DNA of 64,000 nucleotides from Enterococcus sp. DIV2402 (GTDB taxonomy: Bacteria > Bacillota > Bacilli > Lactobacillales > Enterococcaceae): NCBI RefSeq assembly GCF_017426705.2, contig NZ_CP147251.1, positions 602,501-666,500 on the forward strand, in the 5' to 3' direction. The position numbers and the translations under genes were made by a program. The notes under the pieces are model-generated. The model was given only the letters and a program-made list of their open reading frames with translations, was not told the DNA's origin and searched no databases. Below are positions 1-9,092 of this stretch, one piece after another (position 1 is the first letter of the stretch; each line of letters starts with the position of its first letter).

Positions 1-11
1 TGCTCCCGCAA
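1..11 (+). tRNA. 3' end of a tRNA, probably initiator tRNA-Met (partial)
   Basis: The first bases, TGCTCCCGCAA, match what I remember of the T-arm end and acceptor strand of Lactobacillales tRNA-fMet, whose 3' end is CCCGCAA. The order fMet-Asp-Phe is also common in Firmicute tRNA clusters. The body of the gene lies outside the window, so the identity is an inference. Confidence 0.5.
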
Positions 12-50
12 TTGCAATTTAAACATTGCATCATATTTAAACGAAACACT

Positions 51-124
51 GGTTTGGTAGTTCAGTTGGTTAGAATGCCTGCCTGTCACGCAGGAGGTCG
101 CGGGTTCGAGTCCCGTCCAGACCG
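51..124 (+). tRNA. tRNA-Asp (GTC)
   Basis: The cloverleaf is complete. Acceptor GGTTTGG pairs with CCAGACC (one G-T pair), followed by discriminator G. The anticodon loop has GTC between the arms CCTGC-type and GCAGG, and the T-arm has GGTTCGAGTCC. No CCA is encoded. It is the first full gene of a co-oriented cluster of six. Confidence 0.95.
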
Positions 125-128
125 TTTC

Positions 129-201
129 GGCTCGGTAGCTCAGTTGGTAGAGCAATGGATTGAAGCTCCATGTGTCGGCAGTTCGATTCTGTCCCGCGCC
201 A
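129..201 (+). tRNA. tRNA-Phe (GAA)
   Basis: The anticodon stem ATGGA/TCCAT closes a loop with GAA. The D-arm GCTC/GAGC and the T-loop TTCGATT are normal. Acceptor GGCTCGG against CCGCGCC leaves one T-C mismatch at the fourth pair, the only irregularity. CCA is not encoded. It starts four bases after tRNA-Asp, so the two are co-transcribed. Confidence 0.92.
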
Positions 202-211
202 TTACACCTTT

Positions 212-282
212 GCGGGTGTAGTTTAGTGGTAAAACCACAGCCTTCCAAGCTGTTGTCGCGAGTTCGATTCTCGTCACCCGCT
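212..282 (+). tRNA. tRNA-Gly (TCC)
   Basis: Acceptor GCGGGTG pairs with CACCCGC, discriminator T. The anticodon stem ACAGC/GCTGT holds the loop CTTCCAA (anticodon TCC). At 71 nt with a short D-loop, this is the usual tRNA-Gly form. Confidence 0.93.
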
Positions 283-298
283 TTTACCTTTTTATTAA

Positions 299-372
<74 letters not shown>

Positions 373-397
373 TTAAAATCAAATATCTTTTGGTTTT

Positions 398-485
398 GGG
401 GAAGTACTCAAGAGGCTGAAGAGGCGCCCCTGCTAAGGGTGTAGGTCGAGAAATCGGCGCGAGGGTTCAAATCCCTCCTTCTCCG
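398..485 (+). tRNA. tRNA-Ser (GCT)
   Basis: This class II tRNA is 88 nt long with a long variable arm (around GTCGAGAAATCGGCGC). Acceptor GGGGAAG pairs with CTTCTCC, discriminator G. The anticodon loop CTGCTAA gives GCT, which reads AGC/AGU serine codons. Confidence 0.95.
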
Positions 486-494
486 TTATAGCAT

Positions 495-566
495 GGTCCG
501 TTGGTCAAGTGGTTAAGACACCGCCCTTTCACGGCGGTAACACGGGTTCGAATCCCGTACGGATCA
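495..566 (+). tRNA. tRNA-Glu (TTC)
   Basis: The anticodon loop CTTTCAC sits between CCGCC and GGCGG, giving TTC. Acceptor GGTCCGT pairs with ACGGATC, discriminator A. It is the last tRNA of the cluster, directly followed by a terminator. Confidence 0.95.
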
Positions 567-568
567 TA

Positions 569-600
569 GAAGCATTCAAATTTTGAATGCTTCTTTTTTT
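569..600 (+). terminator. Rho-independent terminator of the tRNA cluster
   Basis: The arms GAAGCATTCA and TGAATGCTTC are separated by AATTT and followed by a run of T. The hairpin starts two bases after tRNA-Glu. Confidence 0.93.
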
Positions 601-706
601 AATTAAAGAGAACTTTTGCTGACAGTTTACAAACGTTGCTTTTTTAGCAATGCGCAGTAGATAAGAAATTAAAAAGTTTGATAAAGAAGCTTTTTTTTAT
701 TAAATC

Positions 707-715
707 TGCTATAAT
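707..715 (+). promoter_or_regulatory. Extended -10 promoter for metK
   Basis: TGCTATAAT is an extended -10 element (TGn plus consensus TATAAT). No convincing -35 lies 17 bases upstream, where there is only a T-rich run, as expected for an extended -10 promoter. The start point would fall near 722, just before the riboswitch. Confidence 0.7.
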
Positions 716-725
716 CAGACCGTTG

Positions 726-797
726 CAAGTTCCCGAAAGGATTCATTTGTATAACAAATGGAGATGCCTTGTAACCGACAACTATTAGGGGGAATCA
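726..797 (+). promoter_or_regulatory. SMK-box (SAM-III) riboswitch of metK
   Basis: The leader has the landmarks of the SMK box: AGTTCCCGAAAGGAT, then a variable hairpin (CATTTGTATAACAAATG), then AGATGCCTTGTAACC, then AGGGGGAAT containing the Shine-Dalgarno sequence. The GGGGG of the ribosome binding site can pair with the upstream CCC-containing segment, so bound S-adenosylmethionine blocks translation of its own synthase. This family is known from Lactobacillales metK genes. The core strings agree closely with my memory of the Enterococcus element. Confidence 0.93.
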
Positions 798-799
798 TC

Positions 800-1990
800 A
801 TGACAGAAAGACATTTATTTACTTCAGAATCTGTTTCTGAAGGACATCCGGATAAAGTTGCTGATCAAATCAGTGATGCAATTTTAGACGCACTTTTAGA
901 GAAGGATCCACTGGCACGTGTGGCTTGTGAAACTTCTGTTACCACAGGATTAGTGTTAGTATTTGGAGAAGTTTCAACAACTGCGTATGTGGATATTCAA
1001 AAAGTAGTTCGTGAAACGATTAAAGAAATTGGTTATACACGAGCGAAATATGGTTTTGATGGCGATACAGTCGCTGTATTAGTTGCAATTGATGAGCAGT
1101 CACCAGATATTGCTCAAGGAGTCGATACCGCGTTAGAAGCAAGAACTGAGAAAAAAGATAATTTAGATGAAATTGGCGCAGGAGACCAAGGTTTAATGTT
1201 TGGTTTTGCTGTAGATGAAACTCCAGAGTTTATGCCTTTACCTATATCTTTAAGTCATCGTTTAGTGAGACGTTTAGCAGAGTTACGTAAGACCGAAGAA
1301 ATTTCTTATTTACGTCCAGATGCAAAATCGCAAGTCACTGTTGAATATGACGATCAAGGAAAACCGCAACGTGTGGATACGGTCGTTATTAGTACACAAC
1401 ATGATGACGCAACGGACAATGAAACAATTCATCGAGACGTTATTGAGAAAGTTATTAAAGAAGTCATTCCATCTGAATTATTAGATGATAAAACAAAATA
1501 TTATATTAATCCAACTGGACGTTTTGTTATTGGTGGACCACAAGGAGATGCTGGTTTAACAGGGCGGAAAATTATTGTTGATACGTATGGCGGATATGCT
1601 CGTCATGGCGGCGGGGCTTTTTCAGGAAAAGATGCCACAAAAGTTGACCGTTCAGCAAGTTATGCCGCTCGTTACATTGCTAAAAATATTGTGGCGGCCA
1701 AATTAGCTTCTAAAGTAGAAGTTCAATTAGCCTATGCAATTGGTGTAGCACAGCCTGTATCCATTTCGATTGATACATTCGGCACAGGCAAAGTTTCTCA
1801 AGCAAAACTAGTCGAAGCAGTAAGAGAGAACTTTGACTTACGTCCGGCTGGAATTATCGAAATGCTAGACTTGCGTCGACCAATTTATCGACAAACTGCA
1901 GCATATGGACATTTTGGTCGTACAGATATCAACTTACCATGGGAACAAACGGATAAAGTAGACAGTTTGTTGGCAAGTGTGAAGGAATAA
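800..1990 (+). CDS. metK: S-adenosylmethionine synthetase
   Basis: This cytosolic enzyme makes S-adenosylmethionine from methionine and ATP, the methyl donor of the cell. It has 396 residues, the family length. Clear motifs are [17 protein letters not shown] near the N-terminus (ATP and metal binding), [12 protein letters not shown] near residue 115 and the GGGAFSGKD loop near residue 257. The start at 800 lies seven bases after the GGGGG ribosome binding site. An in-frame ATG at 758 falls inside the riboswitch and is not used. Control is translational, by the SMK box. A terminator follows, so the gene is monocistronic. Confidence 0.98.
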   Translation: MTERHLFTSESVSEGHPDKVADQISDAILDALLEKDPLARVACETSVTTGLVLVFGEVSTTAYVDIQKVVRETIKEIGYTRAKYGFDGDTVAVLVAIDEQSPDIAQGVDTALEARTEKKDNLDEIGAGDQGLMFGFAVDETPEFMPLPISLSHRLVRRLAELRKTEEISYLRPDAKSQVTVEYDDQGKPQRVDTVVISTQHDDATDNETIHRDVIEKVIKEVIPSELLDDKTKYYINPTGRFVIGGPQGDAGLTGRKIIVDTYGGYARHGGGAFSGKDATKVDRSASYAARYIAKNIVAAKLASKVEVQLAYAIGVAQPVSISIDTFGTGKVSQAKLVEAVRENFDLRPAGIIEMLDLRRPIYRQTAAYGHFGRTDINLPWEQTDKVDSLLASVKE

Positions 1991-1994
1991 CAGA

Positions 1995-2039
1995 GGCGAT
2001 CTCTATTGATGAATCAATAGGGATCGTCTTTATTTTTTG
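1995..2039 (+). terminator. Terminator of metK
   Basis: A 16-bp stem (with two G-T pairs) built on GGCGATCTCTATTGAT and ATCAATAGGGATCGTC has a two-base loop and is followed by TTTATTTTTT. Confidence 0.9.
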
Positions 2040-2063
2040 AAATAGAATGAAGGAAGTGTAAGG

Positions 2064-3539
2064 ATGGAAAGAAAAACAAATACAATGATTGTAACTATTG
2101 CCATTTTTGTTGCAACATTTATGACAGCAGTTGAAGGAACGATTGTAACTACTGCTATGCCAACAATTGTTGGTTCATTACATGGCATTGAAATTATGAA
2201 CTGGGTATTTTCAATTTATTTATTAACGAATGCTATGTTAACCCCTATTTATGGAAAACTAGCGGATAAAGTAGGGCGTAAACCCATTTTTATTTTTGGA
2301 ACGGTAGTCTTCATTATTGGTTCTGCTTTATGTGGGCTGTCTAATGCTATGTTGCCATTGATTATCTCACGTGCCATTCAGGGAATTGGTGCTGGAGCTA
2401 TGATGCCAGTTGCTTTAACAATTTTAGCTGATTTATATGACACAGAAAAAAGAGCGCGCATGCTTGGTTTAAACAGCACAGCTTGGGGCGTGGCCAGTGT
2501 TGTGGGTCCGTTAGCGGGTGGAGTAATTGTTGATACCATTGGTTGGCACTGGATTTTTTTTATTAATGTACCTATTGGTATTTTATTAATTGCTCTGATT
2601 ACTGTTTTCTTGGTTGAACCCAAACGTGAGAAAGATACGAAGAAAATGGACTTTTTGGGAAGTACTTTTTTAATGCTGATTCTATTGAGTTTATTATTAG
2701 GTTTCCAATATTTAAGTGAGCCAAATGCGACATTCAAAGTTATCGGTCTTTTTGCATTAACGATTGTGTCATTTATTTTATTTATTATAGTAGAAAAGCG
2801 TGCGGAAGATCCGGTCATTTCACTGAGATTATTTACAAACCATGTTTTTGTAATTGTTAATATTGTGGCAGCATTATCTAGTGGTTTCTTAATGGGAATT
2901 GAAGTTTATATTCCGATGTGGATGCAAGGAGTGTTGGGCTTAAGTGCGGGTATTGGTGGTTTGGTCTTAGCACCGTTGTCTATTATGTGGGTAATGGGTT
3001 CCTCAATGGCGAGTCGCTGGATGACGACTAAGACGGTCCAGTGGGTATTAACAGCGAGTTTGTTGATTATTTTAATTGGTAGTTTAGGATTATTTTTGGC
3101 ACCAGCTAAGACACCGTTTATTGTCTTTATTTTATTATCGGCCATTACTGGAGTTGGTATGGGGGCTGTTACGGTTACTGGGACAGTAGTTGCTCAAAAT
3201 AGTGTACCAGCTTCACAATTAGGAATGGCAACTTCCTTTAACACATTAGTTCGAACGATTGGTCAAACCATTATGGTCTCGGTATTTGGTATTACCTTTA
3301 ACATGGTAACTTCGACGCAACTAGCCAAGGCTAATTTAACGGATGATCCAGATATTATGAACAAACTGGTTAATCCACAGACAGCGAAACTATTATCAGA
3401 GGATTTGTTAGTTTCTTTACGAGAGATTTTACATCAAGGCTTACAAGTTATTTACGGTTTTGCGGCTTGTTTAATTATTGTTGCCTTAATTTTTACTCAA
3501 ACACTTCGTAAAAAACGTGCTACAATAGATAAAAATTAG
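2064..3539 (+). CDS. MFS multidrug exporter, DHA2 (EmrB/QacA) family, 14 TM
   Basis: This is an integral membrane proton/drug antiporter of 491 residues, the size of 14-helix DHA2 transporters. The N-terminus shows the DHA2 signature around residues 20-45 (TAVEGTIVTTAMPTIVGSL), then the MFS loop motif GKLADKVGRKP after helix 2 and RAIQGIGAGAMMP in helix 4. Hydrophobic segments continue to residue 480, and the basic tail (LRKKR) is typical of a cytoplasmic end. It starts after a GGAAGTG-type ribosome binding site. The esterase begins 20 bases downstream without a terminator, so the two are probably one transcript. The substrate cannot be read from sequence. Confidence 0.9.
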   Translation: MERKTNTMIVTIAIFVATFMTAVEGTIVTTAMPTIVGSLHGIEIMNWVFSIYLLTNAMLTPIYGKLADKVGRKPIFIFGTVVFIIGSALCGLSNAMLPLIISRAIQGIGAGAMMPVALTILADLYDTEKRARMLGLNSTAWGVASVVGPLAGGVIVDTIGWHWIFFINVPIGILLIALITVFLVEPKREKDTKKMDFLGSTFLMLILLSLLLGFQYLSEPNATFKVIGLFALTIVSFILFIIVEKRAEDPVISLRLFTNHVFVIVNIVAALSSGFLMGIEVYIPMWMQGVLGLSAGIGGLVLAPLSIMWVMGSSMASRWMTTKTVQWVLTASLLIILIGSLGLFLAPAKTPFIVFILLSAITGVGMGAVTVTGTVVAQNSVPASQLGMATSFNTLVRTIGQTIMVSVFGITFNMVTSTQLAKANLTDDPDIMNKLVNPQTAKLLSEDLLVSLREILHQGLQVIYGFAACLIIVALIFTQTLRKKRATIDKN

Positions 3540-3559
3540 TAAGATAGCGAGGGAAATCA

Positions 3560-4339
3560 ATGGCATTTTTACAAGCAAACGTATATTCAAATGAATTAGG
3601 CATGGAAGTTATGGTAAATGTGATTCTTCCACAACAGACAAAAAAGGCAATCGGTAAAGAAACAAAAGGTGCAGTAACTGATATTCCCGTCTTGTATTTA
3701 CTTCATGGCATGAATGGCAATCATAGTGTCTGGGAACGTCGAACATCGATTGAACGATATGTATCTGATTTAGGCTTAGCGGTTATTATGCCGTCGACCG
3801 ATTTAGGATTTTACACAGATACAACTTACGATATGAATTATTGGACGTTTATTTCTGAAGAATTACCAAAAATTTGTCATGAATTATTTCCACAATTATC
3901 AACGAAACGTGAAAAAACATTTGCTGCAGGGCTATCGATGGGTGGTTACGGAGCGATCAAGTTGGGCTTACGGAAACCTGAAAAATTTGCCGCAGTGGCT
4001 TCTTTATCAGGTGCTTTAGCTATAGCAGAAAGCTCCGATTCTTTTTTAGAAATTCGTGGAAAAAATTATTGGGAAGGTATTTTTGGTCCTTTGGATAAAA
4101 TCAAGGGTTCTGAAAATGACTTAATCCATTTAATCAAAAAAACAGATAAAAAACAGGCACCGCGTTTCTTCATCACTTGTGGTACAGAAGATGGGTTATA
4201 TGAAGCGAGTGTCTATGCGACAGAACAGATGAAAAAACGACGCTTGGATGTGACCTTTGAAGAGGGTCCAGGGGCCCATGATTGGGATTTCTGGGACAAA
4301 TGGATTCAGCGTGTATTAGTTTGGTTAGAGGAAAAATAA
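3560..4339 (+). CDS. Esterase, EstA/esterase-D type alpha/beta hydrolase
   Basis: A 259-residue carboxylesterase of the alpha/beta-hydrolase fold resembling the tributyrin esterases (EstA) of lactic acid bacteria, which cut short-chain acyl esters. The nucleophile elbow GLSMGGYGA places the catalytic Ser at residue 126. LLHGMNG near residue 48 supplies the oxyanion hole, CGTEDGLY near 205 carries the acid residue, and GAHDWDFW near 238 the histidine. There is no signal peptide, so it acts in the cytosol. The ribosome binding site is GAGGG. Confidence 0.88.
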   Translation: MAFLQANVYSNELGMEVMVNVILPQQTKKAIGKETKGAVTDIPVLYLLHGMNGNHSVWERRTSIERYVSDLGLAVIMPSTDLGFYTDTTYDMNYWTFISEELPKICHELFPQLSTKREKTFAAGLSMGGYGAIKLGLRKPEKFAAVASLSGALAIAESSDSFLEIRGKNYWEGIFGPLDKIKGSENDLIHLIKKTDKKQAPRFFITCGTEDGLYEASVYATEQMKKRRLDVTFEEGPGAHDWDFWDKWIQRVLVWLEEK

Positions 4340-4347
4340 AAATTAAA

Positions 4348-4393
4348 AACCGTATGCTTGTTATTTTTTATTGACAGGTATGCGGTTTTCTTT
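4348..4393 (+). terminator. Terminator after the esterase gene
   Basis: Arms AACCGTATGC and GTATGCGGTT form a 10-bp stem with G-T pairs, flanked by A and T tracts. It ends the exporter-esterase unit. Confidence 0.8.
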
Positions 4394-4426
4394 AGTATAA
4401 AATATAGCTTATTGGCGTTCGGTCTA

Positions 4427-4441
4427 ATGAAAACGTTTTTC
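4427..4441 (+). promoter_or_regulatory. Candidate cre site 1 (CcpA) before the ascorbate-type PTS operon
   Basis: ATGAAAACGTTTTTC follows the cre pattern WTGNAANCGNWNNCW except near the 3' end. It sits 76 bases before the regulator gene, where catabolite repression of a PTS operon is expected. Confidence 0.55.
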
Positions 4442-4472
4442 TGTAAATAAATTGGACTCAAACAAGCTTTAA

Positions 4473-4487
4473 CTGAAAACGCTTTTA
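4473..4487 (+). promoter_or_regulatory. Candidate cre site 2 (CcpA) before the ascorbate-type PTS operon
   Basis: CTGAAAACGCTTTTA has the palindromic core TGAAAACGCTTT, close to the consensus TGAAAGCGCTTTCA. With the site 46 bases upstream it makes a tandem arrangement. Confidence 0.6.
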
Positions 4488-4516
4488 AATTATGATGAAA
4501 ACATGGAGGTGAGGTT

Positions 4517-6562
4517 ATGTTGGATTATCATTTACAAAAATTATTTCAATCAAAGTTATATGGTTCGCGTATTTCTCTAGAGGAGTTAGCGTTATATATT
4601 GAGATCGATCCGCAACGACTGTCTAAACAAATTCGTGAAGTAAACACTTTTTTGAAAGCAAAGAAACAACCGGAGTTTCGTTTTGTAGATGAGGATATTC
4701 AACTACCAGAAAAAATAAGTTTTAGTTGGGCTGAATTAAAATTTCTAACTTCGCGTTATGACATTATTTTTTCTGAAATTGAACGCCAACGACTCATCTT
4801 TTTATATTGCTTTTTGGATGTTGATAATTTATCAGTTTTTCATTTTCAAGATTTTTTACAAGTGAGTAAAAATACGATTTTAGCCGATATTAAAAAGTTA
4901 AGAGAATATCTTAGTGAAAATGAAATTGAGCTAGTCTATCAACGAAAGTCAGGATTTTATTTGTCAGGGAATGAATTGCAAATTCGGGTATTAGGGCGAA
5001 ATTTCGTTTCTGAATTATTAGATAATGAGTCAGGTTACTGGGGCTTAACTGCTCTGCAAGAAAAATTACCACAAAATGATTATTTAGTCTTTCGGCAGCA
5101 TTTAAAGCAGGCGTTGCAAGAACAAAAGTTAACGGTTGTTCCTAGTAGAGTGGAAGAAGTTTCCCATTATATTACGTTTTTAAGTATGCGTGTTCAAGAT
5201 TATCGTGTGGTTTTTTCTAATGAGGAATATGAGCTTTTAGGAGCTTTAGATGCTCAACATGTTGCCAAAAAGTTTATTGCGCTAACGCCAGCGTTTGATT
5301 ATCCAAACGAAGCATTATTTTTAACGAGTTTAGTAATGACAGTTGTTGAAGGCAGTATTCAAGATTCATCACTGGATTATTTGTTACAATGTGCCAATCA
5401 AATTATTCAACGGATTCAAACGTATAGTGCAATTGATTTTCGTGAACAAAGTCAAACGTTGTTGCATGTTTTTTATCATTTGGTGCCCTCTTTTTTTAGA
5501 ATTTATTTTGGTTATCATTTACCAAATGCCTGGACCGATGTGGTGAAACGTCAGCATGGTGAATTATTTAAATTAACTCAAATTGCATTGAGCCCTTTGG
5601 AAAAGCTAACGAAAAAGCCAATTCCTGACAATGAAGTTGCCTATTTTACTATTTTATTTGGTGGTGAGATAGAAAGTCAAAAAGAAGTTCTTTCCAGGCA
5701 AGTACGCGCCTTGATTTTATGCCCGAATGGTATTAGTTCTTCTTTGATTATGCAAGCGGAATTAAAACAATTGTTTCCTAGCATTGATTTTAGCTTAACC
5801 AATTCAGTCAAAGAATTAGAAAATATTCCAGAAGATACCTATGATGTAATTTTTACTAATACGACATTGAATACCAAAAAACCGATGTATACGATTCAAC
5901 CGATTATGACGATAAAAGAAAAACAGCGGTTGCTTGTCCAAGTCCAAGAAGAGCTATTGTTGCCAGGCGTGGCTATTTTATCTCCTGAACAAATTTTGAA
6001 AATTATTGAGCCTTATATCGAATTACGCAAAGGGGTCAAAACAGAAAAATTGTTAGATATTTTAACAAAGAAGATGATGACAATCCAAAAAAATAAGGAG
6101 GACGAACGACCGATGCTTTCAGAACTAATTACATCTGACATGATTCAATTGACAGATGAACAATTAAATTGGGAACAAGCGATTCAACTTGCAGCAAAAC
6201 CTCTGCTTGAGCAAGGAAAAATTGAAGATAGTTATATTGAAGCGATGATCAGCAAAGTAAAACAATATGGAGCATTTATCCATATTGGTAAAAATATCGC
6301 TTTACCTCATGCGCGTCCAGAAGATGGTGTGAATGAATTAGGGATGTCTCTTTTGAAAACATCTGAACCCGTGTTGTTGTTAGATGATGAGAAACACGCA
6401 ATTACGTTGTTTATTTGTTTAGCAGCAGTCGACAATGATGCGCATTTACGTGCGTTGGCAAGTTTGACAAAGATTTTATCAAATGCCACTAATTTAGAGA
6501 AATTATTACATGCGACTAGTAAAGAAGAAATTCAAAACATATTAAAAGGAGAAGATGAATAA
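4517..6562 (+). CDS. PRD-containing transcriptional activator with EIIB and EIIA domains (BglG/MtlR type)
   Basis: A 681-residue regulator controlled by PTS phosphorylation. N-terminal winged-helix segments (residues 1-170, including VSKNTILADIKKLREYL) bind DNA. Two PTS regulation domains follow (about 190-385), then a GatB/SgaB-like EIIB domain with Cys402 in LCPNGISSSL. A type-2 EIIA domain covers about 535-680, with the phosphorylatable His598 in ALPHARP. The operon has separate EIIB and EIIC genes but no separate EIIA gene, so this C-terminal domain may be the working EIIA as well as a sensor. The stop overlaps the start of the EIIB gene (coupled). Two cre-like sites lie upstream. Confidence 0.88.
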   Translation: MLDYHLQKLFQSKLYGSRISLEELALYIEIDPQRLSKQIREVNTFLKAKKQPEFRFVDEDIQLPEKISFSWAELKFLTSRYDIIFSEIERQRLIFLYCFLDVDNLSVFHFQDFLQVSKNTILADIKKLREYLSENEIELVYQRKSGFYLSGNELQIRVLGRNFVSELLDNESGYWGLTALQEKLPQNDYLVFRQHLKQALQEQKLTVVPSRVEEVSHYITFLSMRVQDYRVVFSNEEYELLGALDAQHVAKKFIALTPAFDYPNEALFLTSLVMTVVEGSIQDSSLDYLLQCANQIIQRIQTYSAIDFREQSQTLLHVFYHLVPSFFRIYFGYHLPNAWTDVVKRQHGELFKLTQIALSPLEKLTKKPIPDNEVAYFTILFGGEIESQKEVLSRQVRALILCPNGISSSLIMQAELKQLFPSIDFSLTNSVKELENIPEDTYDVIFTNTTLNTKKPMYTIQPIMTIKEKQRLLVQVQEELLLPGVAILSPEQILKIIEPYIELRKGVKTEKLLDILTKKMMTIQKNKEDERPMLSELITSDMIQLTDEQLNWEQAIQLAAKPLLEQGKIEDSYIEAMISKVKQYGAFIHIGKNIALPHARPEDGVNELGMSLLKTSEPVLLLDDEKHAITLFICLAAVDNDAHLRALASLTKILSNATNLEKLLHATSKEEIQNILKGEDE

Positions 6563-6843
6563 TGAAAATGGCAGCAGTTTGTGGATCAGGATTAGGTTCT
6601 AGTTTTATGGTGGAAATGAATATTAAAACGGTGTTAGGTGAATTAGGAATTAATGATGTGGAAGTAAACCATTATGACGTAGGAAGTGCTGCACCTGAAT
6701 TAGCAGATGTTTTCTTTGTAGGTGGCGACTTAGCAGATAGCGTCCAACATTTAGGAAATGTAGTAGTGCTAGATAGCATTATTGATATGGACGAATTAAG
6801 AGATAAAGTGAAAAAAGTAGCTGAAGAAAATAACTTAATTTAA
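6562..6843 (+). CDS. PTS EIIB component, ascorbate (SgaB/UlaB) type
   Basis: A 93-residue cytosolic phosphocarrier. Residues 3-14 (MAAVCGSGLGSS) form the P-loop-like site with the phospho-accepting Cys7. It passes phosphate from EIIA to the sugar bound at EIIC. It overlaps the regulator stop by one base and lies 14 bases before the EIIC gene. The real sugar is unknown, since UlaB relatives serve ascorbate and other substrates. Confidence 0.88.
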   Translation: MKMAAVCGSGLGSSFMVEMNIKTVLGELGINDVEVNHYDVGSAAPELADVFFVGGDLADSVQHLGNVVVLDSIIDMDELRDKVKKVAEENNLI

Positions 6844-6857
6844 TAGGAGGAGCATCA

Positions 6858-8213
6858 ATGAATGGAATTTTAGATGTATTAATTGATATTGCCAGTACCC
6901 CTGCGATATTGGTTGCTTTAATTGCAGTCTTAGGGTTAGTTTTACAGAAAAAACCAATTAGCGATATTATGCGTGGAGGAATTAAAACATTTGTTGGGTT
7001 CTTAGTTGTTACATCTGGTGCGAATGTAATTGTTGCTTCCTTAGAACCATTTGGCGAAATGTTTCAACAAGCTTTTAATGTATCGGGCGTTGTACCAAAT
7101 AACGAAGCAATTGTGGCATTAGCCTTAGAAGAATTTGGGACATATACCGCTCTAATTATGTTAGCCGGAATGTTTTTCAATATTGTGATTGCACGAGTGA
7201 CGAAGTTTAAATACATTTATTTAACCGGGCATGCGATGTTATATATGGCGTGTTTAATCGCTGTTATTTTAACAACAACAGGCATGAAAGGTGCGGTATT
7301 AGTGCTTGTAGGTGGGTTAGCTTTAGGAATTGCCAATGCCATCTTCCCAGCAATTGCGCAACCATATACACGTATGATTACTAAAAATGATTCCGTGGCT
7401 TTAGGTCATACAGGAAACTTTGGGTATGCTTTTAGTGGTTTCATTGGCAAACTTGTAGGTAATAAAGAAAAATCAACCGAAGACATTAACTTTCCGAAAG
7501 GTTTAGCATTTTTACGAGATTCTACAGTAAGTATTACGTTAACGATGTCGGTAGTGTATGTTATTGTTGCGATTTTTGCAGGTGGCGATTATATCACAGC
7601 GAACTTGAGTGATGGCACAAATTCCATTATCTTTGCATTACAAAAAGCAGGAACGTTTGCTGCAGGTGTTTTTATTATCTTAGCGGGTGTTCGTTTAATT
7701 TTAGCTGAAATTGTGCCAGCATTTAAAGGAATTTCGGAAAAATTAGTACCAAATTCAATTCCGGCATTAGATTGTCCGATTGTCTTTCCTTATGCACCAA
7801 ATGCAGTACTAATTGGTTTCTTCTCAAGTTTTCTTGGAGGAATTTTCAGTCTAGTGATTATGGCATTGACTGGTTCAGTCATTATTTTACCCGGCGTAGT
7901 GCCGCATTTCTTCTGTGGTGCGACTTCAGGTGTTTACGGGAATGCGACTGGTGGTTTACGTGGTGCTGTAGTTGGGTCATTTTTACAAGGAATTTTAATT
8001 AGCTTTATGCCAATTTTCTTAATGCCAGTTATGGGGAACCTTGGTTTTGCTGGTTCGACATTCTCAGATACTGACTATGGTGTGGTGGGTATCTTTATGG
8101 GAAGTATCGCAAATGTTGGGGGACAAATTGCGGTTATTTCAGGAATTGTTGCTGTATTAGTTGTGATGATTTTAATGACTATTTTTGGTAAAAAACAACA
8201 AACAAATAACTAA
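6858..8213 (+). CDS. PTS EIIC component, ascorbate (SgaT/UlaA) family permease
   Basis: This 451-residue polytopic membrane protein moves and phosphorylates its substrate with the upstream EIIB. About ten hydrophobic segments are visible. LGHTGNFGYAFSGFIGKLVG near residues 185-205 and the CGATSGVYGNATGGLRGAVVG stretch near 350-370 resemble conserved parts of the UlaA family. The length matches. The downstream transketolase halves suggest a pentose or ascorbate-like substrate feeding the pentose phosphate route, which is an inference. Confidence 0.88.
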   Translation: MNGILDVLIDIASTPAILVALIAVLGLVLQKKPISDIMRGGIKTFVGFLVVTSGANVIVASLEPFGEMFQQAFNVSGVVPNNEAIVALALEEFGTYTALIMLAGMFFNIVIARVTKFKYIYLTGHAMLYMACLIAVILTTTGMKGAVLVLVGGLALGIANAIFPAIAQPYTRMITKNDSVALGHTGNFGYAFSGFIGKLVGNKEKSTEDINFPKGLAFLRDSTVSITLTMSVVYVIVAIFAGGDYITANLSDGTNSIIFALQKAGTFAAGVFIILAGVRLILAEIVPAFKGISEKLVPNSIPALDCPIVFPYAPNAVLIGFFSSFLGGIFSLVIMALTGSVIILPGVVPHFFCGATSGVYGNATGGLRGAVVGSFLQGILISFMPIFLMPVMGNLGFAGSTFSDTDYGVVGIFMGSIANVGGQIAVISGIVAVLVVMILMTIFGKKQQTNN

Positions 8214-8228
8214 AGGAGTTCTGAAATC

Positions 8229-9092
8229 ATGGATGAACAAACCGTAACACGCTTGAGTGTCTTAGCAGACAAAGTTCGTTTAGATACCTTGAAAACATTG
8301 AAAAACATGGGCTATGGACATTTGGGTGGTTCTTTTTCAATTGCTGAATTATTGGCTGTTTTATATGGAAAACAAATGAGGATTCGTCCACAAGAACCAC
8401 AATGGGCCAATCGTGATCGTTTGGTCTTATCAAAAGGGCATGCAGGTCCAGGACTATATGCGATGTTAGCGAATATGGGCTATTTTGACAAAACTATGTT
8501 AGCAACCTTAAACGAAGGTGGCACGAATTTGCCTTCACATCCCGATCGTTTAAAAACACCTGGTGTTGATGCAACGACAGGTTCATTAGGGCAAGGAACA
8601 TCGGTGGCCGCAGGGATTGCAACGGGTTTACGTCTTGATAAAAAAGATAATTATGTCTATCTAATTTGTGGTGATGGTGAATTGAATGAAGGTCAATGTT
8701 GGGAAGCCTTTCAATATTTAGCTCATTTTAAATTAAACAATTGTATTGTCATCATTGACGATAACAAAAAACAATTGGATGGCTTAACAGTGGATATTAT
8801 GAATCCTTTTGATTTTCAGAAAAAAATGGAGGCATTTGGTTTTTATACACTAAAAGTCAAAGGCGATGACATTCGAGGAATTGATGCAGCGATTGAGGAA
8901 TTGAAATCAGTCAAAGACCAAGCAGTCTGTTTAGTATTAGATAGTATTAAAGGGCAAGGTGTCCCGTATTTTGAAACGTTAAATGATAATCATTCTGTGA
9001 AATTTAACAACGATGAAATTAATCAAGCGGCAGAAGAAACTATTGTGGCACTTGAAAAATCCATTAAGGAGCGTGAACAAGTCAATGTTTAA
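8229..9092 (+). CDS. Transketolase, N-terminal (thiamine diphosphate-binding) subunit
   Basis: At 287 residues this is the first half of a split transketolase, which transfers two-carbon units between pentose phosphate pathway sugars. Visible elements are LSKGHAGPGLYAML (residues about 68-81), TGSLGQGTS near 117 and the thiamine diphosphate/metal motif GDGELNEGQCWEA running into NNCIVIIDDNKKQLDG (about 151-185). It starts after AAAGGAG. The last eight bases overlap the second half, so the subunits are made together as a heteromer. Confidence 0.93.
   Translation: MDEQTVTRLSVLADKVRLDTLKTLKNMGYGHLGGSFSIAELLAVLYGKQMRIRPQEPQWANRDRLVLSKGHAGPGLYAMLANMGYFDKTMLATLNEGGTNLPSHPDRLKTPGVDATTGSLGQGTSVAAGIATGLRLDKKDNYVYLICGDGELNEGQCWEAFQYLAHFKLNNCIVIIDDNKKQLDGLTVDIMNPFDFQKKMEAFGFYTLKVKGDDIRGIDAAIEELKSVKDQAVCLVLDSIKGQGVPYFETLNDNHSVKFNNDEINQAAEETIVALEKSIKEREQVNV

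Noticed and set aside
129..201. tRNA-Phe as a pseudogene because of an acceptor mismatch
   Set aside because: Only one T-C mismatch in an otherwise complete cloverleaf inside a working cluster; this seems tolerable.
758..799. Longer metK start at ATG 758
   Set aside because: It lies inside the SMK box, has no ribosome binding site and would add 14 residues that are not part of the MetK family; ATG 800 follows GGGGG.
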